Assembly (NCBI GenBank): GCA_015657535.1
Contig: JADHZB010002067.1
Location: forward strand, 2,138 to 17,812
Length of the DNA stretch: 15,675 bases
Reading direction: 5' to 3'
Source: Nephromyces sp. MM_2019
Lineage: Eukaryota; Apicomplexa; Aconoidasida; Nephromycida
Shown here: piece after piece, positions 8,920 to 15,675 of the stretch
Layout: the number at the start of each line of letters is the position of its first letter
Numbering within the stretch: the stretch's first letter is position 1
Notes under the pieces: model-generated
Seen by the model: only the letters and a program-made list of their open reading frames with translations
Databases searched by the model: none
What the model was told of the DNA's origin: nothing
Made by a program: the position numbers and the translations under genes

Positions 8920-11900
8920 AAGAGGAAGTCTTCTTCAAAGTTAGTTGATAGAAGTAGGCAAAAGGGCTCTCCACAGAGCTAACACACACCCAGAATAAAG
9001 AAAGATTAAAACATCCATTTTTTTGTAGAAGAGGGAGATAAGCCGCTTGTGAACTCCGTGAAGGAATTGTTGAAAAACGCGGTGAAGCGCGCAGGTAGGC
9101 GAGCACAGAGATGCACAGTGTGTGTTTGTGAAGGGAGATGAGACTGGCGCACATAGTATGTGTGATGAGAGATGAAACTCGCACACGCACATAACATGAA
9201 GCGAGCAAAACGGCGCACACACACAACGTGAAGCAATCAGATGCACAAAGACAGTGTGAAGCGCGGAGAAATATCCACACACACACGCACAGTGTGACAC
9301 GCAAATACACGCGCACACACATAGAGAAACACTCGAATTTACAGACGGCCAGCTATTACCAGTATGCATGAAGTCGCATAGAGAAGATTATTTTTACTAC
9401 TTTTTTTTCTTCGTTGCACACACAGATTAGCAAAGTATGAAAACAATGTTTTTTAGCTTATTTGTGATGAGAGGATAGATGAAGAGGGAATGAAGCTTGT
9501 TTGGTAACTCTAACAGAAATCCGTCATCGATGGATGTTCTAACATCTTCTTCTACTTTGTCTTCATCTTCATCATCTTTATCTTCGTCTTCTTCATATTT
9601 TTCGTGGAGGTTTTTTCATCTTCATAACCTCAGAGAAAACTGCTTTTTTTGCTTTCAGCTATCGTAACGAGTGTACCTTCAGAAGAGGGAGCATTCTACA
9701 CTTCTGGAACACACTATACAATTAAGAGCGAAGTAAGTGCACTTGTGTGTGTGTTATGTGTGTGAGTGGTGATGTGTGTGTGTTGATATGAGTTGATATG
9801 TATATGTGTGTTGATGCTTGTGTGTTTGTATGGAACATGTAGTAAAACTGCTATCAAGGCTACTCACAATACCATATTGATACGATAAGATCTACTTCAA
9901 TGTTGATAGAGAAGGCTGTTGCTCAAGGCTCATTCGTTTGCGTGATGTATAGCACTCACAACTTGTAGGCGCATATCCTAGCTTGAGATACGCGACACAC
10001 ACGCAGCTACTTTGCTTTACATAGCACAAAAACAGCTATGTTGAACGCAACCCACACACACGCCAACACCCACAGCAACACACACATACCCCCCCACACA
10101 CATTTCCTCTTTCCCCCCCTATTTTTCAGTGCTGGTTGCAGAGGAGGGGATGCTCTATCGTATCCTACAACACACACACGCCTGTGCACCTCTTTATATC
10201 AACACTTGAAGATGTATAGAGAATACAGCTGGAGCGAGCGTATAGGCTCTGCTACAAACCTAGACAATCATCGGCCTTCCTTATCTTCTTCTCCTTCCAT
10301 CATAATAAACAATGCGAGCGGAGGGTTGGAGACTGCGGTTGATATCGATAGGAAGCGCCTGAGTAACATACCGATACCTCCTCAAGAGAAGAGCTGCTTA
10401 ACGTACTATGAAAGTATTGGGCATGATATGTAAGTGTGTGTGTATGTGTATGTGTGTCTCGCTCTATGTGTGTGTGTCTGCTTCTTTTGGTATATGTGGG
10501 GTGTCTATCTCTTGTGATGGTACCTGCGTGTGTGTGTTATGCCGAAACTCCGTCTGCAGCTGCGTTTAGTTGTGTGTGTTGTTTCTTTCCTCTTTTGAAG
10601 TTTCTTTTGCTGCTATTCTTTATTCTGCTTATTAGCTCCATTCTCCTCCTCCTCCTCCTCTGCTTCTTCTTTGAATTTGTATACAGTGCCTTCAATGTTC
10701 CGGTTGATGAAGTGATTTTGCAGGGAAAGACAGACTTTCAAGATATAAAGATCTTCAGGACTAATCATTATGGGAAGTGTGTGGTAAGCAATGAGTTTCT
10801 CATCTAAAGTTTGTGCTATATGTACAGCTTTCTTGGTGTGTGTGTGTTATTTGTGTGTGCGTATTAGTGTGTGTGTTTGATATCCCCATGTGTATGTGTT
10901 TAATGCCCCTATCTTTATTATTTGGGTGTTGTTGCTTCCTCCATGCATGTGTGTGTTGTTCCCACTTTCTTTCGCCTTTCTGTATATGCCCGGCTTCCCC
11001 CTATGTGTGTGTATGATTATATGTGCGTTGTGTATGCATGATGGCGTCTTGGTTGTGTGTAGGATTATGTGTCCAATTACATAAATGTGCGTATGTGTCT
11101 TTTTTTTGTTTCTTTGTGTGTTATTAACTCTTTTTGTGTGCGTGTTTCATTACGTCAATCTGTGTGTGTGTGCATGTCTGATTACCTCACTCTGTGTGTG
11201 TGCTTGTGTAGATAATGGATAGCCATATGCAGAGTGCTCAGAGCGATGAATGTATATACCACGAATCTCTAGTTCATCCCGCTATGCTTTCTCATCCAAA
11301 TCCTGAGGTGATCTTCGTGGGGGGTGGAGGTGAAGGTGCGACTGTTAGGGAGATCCTCAAGTATAAGTCTGTGAAGAGAGTAATCATGGTGGATATAGAC
11401 AAGATGGCCGTGAAGATCTTCCGGTGTGTGCGTGTGTGAATGTGTGTGTGTTTCTCTGTGTGTATGTTGGTGCGTGTGTGTGGGTGTATATGTAAAGTTT
11501 GTTTGATATGCATGTGTACCTGTCTGTTTGTGTGTGTAGTGTGCCTATGTGTGTTGCTGCGTGGGTGATTGTATGTTCGTTTATGTATGTGCGTATTGCT
11601 GTGTGTGTGTAAAGTATTTTTATCTGTGTGAAGTATCTATATGTATATCTTACATGTTAACACAGAAGTTTCGGGAAAGATCTTTTTTGGGGTTATTTCC
11701 ATTGTGTGTGTATGTGTGTGTAGTGAGCATCTCCCTGAGTGGAATGCAGGCATCTTCGATGATCCTCGCCTTGAGATAGTGTATGGTGATGCTGATGCTT
11801 TCCTTATAACTTGCGGCATTAAATTTGATGTCATCTTCATGGATATCTGTGATCCTACAGAGTGTGGTTAGTAGGCATGAGAAGATGCTTAAGAAGCCAT

Positions 11901-12920
11901 GTGTATGCATGTGTTAGTAGAGGCTGATGTAGTCACGCGTGTGTGTTGTGTGTATACGATACTGTAGAGTGGTGTTTGTTATTTAGGGGTCCTTCATGTG
12001 TGTGTGTATGTCACTAGTCCCCTGGTTGGCTTGTGCGCGTGCATTTCATCACTCCCCTAGTTTGTGTGTGTGTTTGTGTGTGTGAGTGATCAGTCCCTGG
12101 GTATATCTCTATGTGTACACTTCATCATTCCCCCGGTTTTTTGCGTGTCGCCATAAGTAACCAGCGCCTTCGTGTGTGTACCGAACCAGTCTCCTATTTT
12201 GCGTGCATGTGTTACTTCACCATCCCTCTTGTATGTGTATGTGTGTGTGCTGCATAAAACCCTTTCTGATGCTCTCTTTCGCTTTGAATACTGCCTAACT
12301 TCGCACATGCTCATACTTTATAGGTCCTGGCTGGAAGCTCTACACTAAAGAGTTTTACTTGCGTGTGAAGCTAGAGAATATGAATGGCCCTAATGCTATA
12401 CTTTGCACACAGAGCACAGGGATCAACGTTAACCTTATCGTTGAGTGCTTCAGTGTTATCTACAACACACTGAGGGCTATCTTTGGCGTAGTTCGGCCTT
12501 ATCGTTGTGATATACCTTCTTTTGGCTGCCCTTGGGGGTTTAACATGTGTAGCGATAACGACAAGATTCTTGGCGCACACACATCCCCAGTGAGTTGTGT
12601 GTGTTTGAATGAGCTATGCTCGCTGTGAGGGGATTGGCGAGGTTTTTTTTCTAATCTGCTTAATTGCCTTTAATGATCCCTGTATTCGTCTTCATCTTCA
12701 TCTTCTTCTTAAATTCCCTCTTTTTCTACTCTTTACGCAGGAAGAAATTGACGAACTGATACGTATGCCACGGATGTTGGGTGATGAAGGAGAGAGCACT
12801 TTGCAGCACTATGATGGTGTGTGTCATCGCCATATGTTTAGCCTTACAAAGTATGAAAGGCATGCTTTACATAACGAAACTCGTTTGTTTACTTTAGAAC
12901 ATCCGGTATACTTTCCGTGA
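8920..12920 (+). CDS. Thermospermine/spermidine synthase (ACL5-type aminopropyltransferase), ten-exon model, N-terminus incomplete
   Basis: Transfers the aminopropyl group of decarboxylated AdoMet to a polyamine; probably cytosolic. Model: join(8920..8953, 9029..9094, 9659..9732, 9912..9964, 10130..10429, 10687..10783, 11212..11423, 11724..11866, 12324..12589, 12741..12920), 1425 nt and 474 residues, with all phases agreeing. The enzyme domain starts near residue 165 (CLTYYESIGHDI). KTDFQDIKIF is the N-terminal strand motif, then MQSAQSDECIYHESLVHPAM (the MQSA...YHESLVHPA signature of thermospermine synthases rather than classic spermidine synthases). GGGGEGA (245-251) is the glycine-rich cofactor loop, D269/D271 (VDID) bind the cofactor ribose side, and YGDAD (299-303) is the adenine-side acid. 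MDICDP (D319, D322) is the catalytic-acid/gate region, followed by WKLYTKEFY. The C-terminus matches the family (YDGVCHRHMFSLTKY) and stops at 12918-12920. Residues 1 to about 160 are an extension not normal for the family. Exons 1 and 4 have the least certain acceptors. TGTAA lies directly after the stop. Confidence 0.85.
9029..9094 (+). other. N-terminal extension exon of the synthase gene
   Basis: A TTTTTTTGTAG acceptor is followed by a phase-1 exon reading EGDKPLVNSVKELLKNAVKR, and a GTAGGC donor follows. The other two frames stop within the exon. It joins in phase to the preceding 8953 end (codon AAA) and to the 9659 start (codon GCT). This shows the synthase transcript extends through CA-rich intronic DNA well upstream of the catalytic domain. 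Confidence 0.65.
9912..9964 (+). other. Extension exon of the synthase gene, 5' boundary ambiguous
   Basis: The frame reading KAVAQGSFVCVMYSTHN ends at a GTAGGC donor in phase 2, exactly what the exon at 10130 needs. The frame is open leftward only to the TAA at 9843-9845. The previous exon ends in phase 0 at the GTAAGT donor, which selects the acceptor after TTGATAGAG at 9911. A longer version starting at 9859 (YSQYHIDTIRSTSMLIE upstream) would need a poor GTGCAC donor at 9737. The 3' end is well supported and the start is not. Confidence 0.5.
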
Positions 12921-14101
12921 TGTAAGCGTGTGTTAATCGGATCGAAATTTTGTTAGCAAACTGAAGATTTAATGTCGCTATCTTCCCTTACTTTAACATC
13001 TTCATCTTCTTCATGGCCCTCCTCATGGATGTTTTTTAGTATAGCTTTGATTGTTTATTCCATCTCCTTACCTTGTATTAATAGGTTACTCTTGCCTTCT
13101 GAAGATGCTGTTTGTGTGTTCTATGAGTTGCTTAGAAGCTTATCCATCTAAAATGTCCAACAGACACCCGTTCTATGGGGAAACTGTACACGCACACACT
13201 GAGCAGTTTGTAGTTTAGCTTTCATGAAAACTTACTGGTGCAAAGGCTGTCTATTATTGTGTAGTCTAGGTTTTCTGGAATGTACATACACCCCGTTTCT
13301 GTTGCGGCTCCACCACTCCTGAACATAAGATGATGGCTATAGTAGTCTGAGAGTGTAACAAACACACAAGTCTGTTACTACTAGCTCATGGATGGACGCA
13401 CACATACATGCGTCTGCTTACTAACGTTATGTCTAATCATTTTGAAGAGTTGGAGGGGCCTGAGGGGGGGCTGTGTGTGTTGGAGTGTGTGTTGGCGTGC
13501 CAGTTGTGTGTATGTCGATATCTTAGAGAAGTGATACTTTTTCTTTCTATTGTGCTGGTATGCTGCTTTCTTGAGTTATCCGTGAAGATGCTGAGAGAAG
13601 CATACCTTGCGCCTGAAATGCACATCATTTTGTTCTGGCGTATGGAGACACACACACAAGACACACACACAAGGGCTCATAAACAAATCATACTAGGCGC
13701 ACACATACAGCCCACAGCTTGTACACACAACACACATACAGCGCACACACAAGTGTGCCCCACAAGCGTTGATATAAGGCGTGTATATTCGGCGTGTGTG
13801 TTTATAAGAGACTGCCTTACTTGAATAGCACCCTAGGAGGAGCTGCAGCTCAGGTTTTGTACATTTTAAAGCTCTATAGAGAGGAGAACCTCTAGAAGAG
13901 GCTACTGATGTGTGCTGCCAGCTGTGGGGGTGGCGGCTTCATGGAGCGTCTTCAAGTGGGGGGTAGACAGCGGCCTTTTTGCTTTGGAGGAATGGAGGGG
14001 GGTCTATGCTATTACCTAGAAGGAAGGGGTAGATGAATAGTTGGCAGCTTGTGTGTTAGAGTGGACAGTTAAGCAGCACACACACAGCTAGCTGCTACAA
14101 T
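12921..14101. other. Downstream of the synthase: pyrimidine-rich and TG/CA DNA with an orphan terminal exon candidate
   Basis: 12960-13080 is rich in CTTCATCTTC-like pyrimidine tracts, similar to those preceding acceptors in the synthase gene. It ends TATTAATAG, and 13085-13151 then reads LLLPSEDAVCVFYELLRSL in phase 2 to TAA 13149-13151. No upstream donor of matching phase was found in the synthase terminal exon. Further weak islands are 13560-13650 (SVKMLREAYLAPEMHIILFW), 13824-13895 (STLGGAAAQVLYILKLYREE) and a G-rich island 13915-14031. None could be linked into a gene. Confidence 0.45.
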
Positions 14102-14371
14102 ATGAAGCATACTACGAGCCTCCAACGGAAGGTAAGCTTAAAACGCTTCAATTCCACCCTTCAGATGATGGTACCCGCTGACACCCCCCATTTGAAGCTT
14201 GCAGGCTCACACCCCCTACTCACAGCCCCCCCAGGAAACCCTGTAGTTTTACACCCCCCACTAGCACCCCCCACTCAAACCCCCAAACACACTAGCTATG
14301 CCAATGAAGCCGCTCATTACAGTTTTCACAGGGCCTTAAAGAGGTTTCTACTTTCTACACACACTTTGTGA
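14102..14371 (+). CDS. Small proline-rich protein, 89 aa, unknown
   Basis: ATG 14102 to TGA 14369-14371. The N-terminus is basic (MKHTTSLQRK), the middle is Pro/Thr-rich with runs of PP, and the C-terminus is compact and helical-looking (ANEAAHYSFHRALKRFLLS). A 33-bp segment, 14132-14164, has a perfect GTAAGC donor and a CACCCTTCAG end. It is in frame and stop-free, so splicing it out or keeping it both leave the frame open. No RNA or homology evidence is visible. It could be a first exon of a gene continuing rightward. Minus-strand TG-rich readings of the wider area are an alternative interpretation of this region. Confidence 0.4.
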   Translation: MKHTTSLQRKVSLKRFNSTLQMMVPADTPHLKLAGSHPLLTAPPGNPVVLHPPLAPPTQTPKHTSYANEAAHYSFHRALKRFLLSTHTL

Positions 14372-15060
14372 TTACCATGCCTTTGGAGATCAACACACAC
14401 ACACAGGTGGCTGCACACACACTAGACACCTCAGCATAGGAGTTCAGGTATTTTGCTTACCTCATATATTTAAACTTGCTAACACACAACTCCTCACTCA
14501 CATGTACACACAAGCTTATACCGCAGACACACGCACACTGTGGTTATTGAAGTGCTGGACACAACACTCATATACACACACACTCATCTGTAAACGCACA
14601 CACAGGCACCTCTAATTCACACATGCCATGCTAACACACGCACTACTCGTTCATGCACAAAAACTGACGCATATTTATAAAAACACACTAGAAACATCTA
14701 CACGCGTCACACACACAACACTCATCCGCATGCGCACATACAGACCACACATGCGCGCCACACATAGCTCTCTTCCACAAACACACACAGCAGTCTTGCA
14801 CACCCCCCCACACAGACACAGTAGTCTTGCCCACCCCCCCACACACACATCGTGCTCATTCACACACACAAACACACACCCCACACTACTAAGCTTCGCC
14901 ATTGCTGGTGTATGCACAACTAGTAAAGCACTCAGAGAGGATGCTAAAAAAAAAAACACACACACACACAGCTTCCTCTACAGTTTACCGAAAAACTTGA
15001 TTTTTTTGCTAAAAAACGTCAAACAGCTTCTCGTCACCCACCAGGTGTGTGCGTGAGAAA
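14372..15060. other. CA-rich stretch with exon candidates
   Basis: Mostly CACACA-rich on plus. Two higher-complexity islands exist. One at 14885-14950 is open in two plus frames and in one minus frame (SALLVVHTPAMAKLSSVG), so strand is undecided. The other, 14984-15044, has a CTTCCTCTACAG acceptor, the reading FTEKLDFFAKKRQTASRHPP and a GTGTGTGCGTG donor like the one used at 11424 in the synthase. The second is the better candidate for a plus-strand exon. Confidence 0.4.
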
Positions 15061-15675
15061 GTAGAGATGATTCCTGAATAATCGTATTTATTAGTATCTT
15101 TAAGCAAACTTTCTTGCTTTTCAAGTTTTTCGTTTATTTTCTCTAATTCCCTTCTTCTTTTCACGTTTTTTGAGATTTCGTCCTCTTCTTGTTCGTATAT
15201 TTTTGCAACTTTCTCGCTGTTTTCTCCTTTTCATCCTCTTCATCGTCATCTCCTTCTCCCGCGGTTTTCTCCTTTTCGTCCTCTTCATCATTATCTTCTT
15301 CTTCTTCTTCCGCTGTTTTCTCCTCTTTTTCCTGTTCGTCATCATCTTATTCTCCCGCTGTTTTATCCTCTTCTCCTTCTTCCTCTTCTTCTTCTTCCGT
15401 TGTTTTCTCCTGTCCTTCTTCATCATCTTCCTCTTCTCTCTGCTTGTCTGTTGAAGAATGTCCTAAATGGAGCTTTTCTATGATGTAGGCTGCTATTACT
15501 TCCTACTGTTGATGTTTGCCTCCTTCATCCTTCGATGATTGCTTTCTGTGCAGTTTTTTGAGGAAGAGGAGGGATTTTCTGCTGTAATTTGATGTTTTTG
15601 GCGATTTTCTCTGTCTTGGGAGCTTTTCTTTCGTCTTCTTTGGGGGGTTTTATGTGATTCTTTTTTTTTTTGGTT
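15061..15675. other. Long T/C-rich tract at the window end; intron or minus-strand acidic low-complexity coding
   Basis: The plus strand is strongly pyrimidine-rich. On plus it resembles an extended polypyrimidine intron, and a good acceptor TGCTTTCTGTGCAG at 15539-15552 is followed by FFEEEEGFSAVI and TGA. On minus, 15675-15530 reads KPPKEDERKAPKTEKIAKNI and onward, and 15500-15342 reads AYIIEKLHLGHSSTDKQ followed by a Glu/Asp run ending at a stop. Both interpretations fit, and I cannot decide the strand. Confidence 0.4.
15215..15440. repeat. Imperfect tandem repeat, units 42-51 bp, in the T/C-rich tract
   Basis: The motif CGCTGTTTTCTCC or a close variant recurs at 15215, 15260, 15311, 15356 and 15398. 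Intervals are 45, 51, 45 and 42 bp, each followed by TCTTC-type triplets. All intervals are multiples of three. On the minus strand the unit reads EKTAEEEEE-like, with one in-frame stop near 15342-15344; on plus it reads AVFSFSSSS-like. Confidence 0.75.

Noticed and set aside
13930..14040. Paralogue of the first gene's N-terminus (shared TTCAAGTGGGGG and ATGAATAGYTGGC words)
   Set aside because: The shared words are short, in different relative order and frame, and expected by chance in G-rich sequence of this length.
15121..15426. 101-aa Lys/Arg-rich minus ORF
   Set aside because: A purine-rich shadow of the T/C tract. The acidic frame of the same strand or an intronic origin explains it equally well.
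1..15675. tRNA, rRNA, transposase or reverse-transcriptase genes
   Set aside because: I read both strands for cloverleaf-like arms, conserved rRNA words and transposon protein motifs, and found none convincing.

Overview
The window looks like nuclear DNA of a eukaryote, most likely a protist or alga. There is no bacterial-style gene packing. Coding exons are interrupted by GT..AG introns with donors mostly of the form GTRAGN and pyrimidine-rich acceptors, and most intron and intergenic DNA is TG/CA-rich simple sequence. I cannot name the organism. The one enzyme I recognise, a thermospermine-synthase-type aminopropyltransferase, is a family best known from plants, algae and diatoms, which is compatible with this but does not prove it.

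Layout: (1) 45-5196, plus strand: a seven-exon gene for a protein of about 703 residues that I do not recognise. It has a long low-complexity first exon with a 39-bp coding repeat, then a conserved-looking C-terminal half spread over small exons. (2) 5197-8919: mostly TG/CA-rich DNA with several weak small-exon candidates and a proline/threonine/histidine-rich stretch that is open in several plus frames. Part of it is probably the unresolved 5' end of the next gene. (3) 8920-12920, plus strand: a ten-exon model, phase-consistent at every junction, for a thermospermine/spermidine synthase with a complete C-terminus and an unusual N-terminal extension. (4) 12921-15675: a possible orphan terminal exon, a small proline-rich ORF at 14102-14371, another exon candidate at 14984-15044, and a long T/C-rich tract with a 42-51-bp periodicity running to the window end.

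The two well-supported genes lie on the same strand and share intron style: TG-rich on the sense strand, often with a pyrimidine tract before the acceptor. The synthase would transfer an aminopropyl group from decarboxylated AdoMet to a polyamine. Nothing in the sequence links the first gene functionally to it. Exon coordinates were derived by hand from reading frames, splice consensus and phase agreement. They need transcript evidence, especially the 5' end of each gene.
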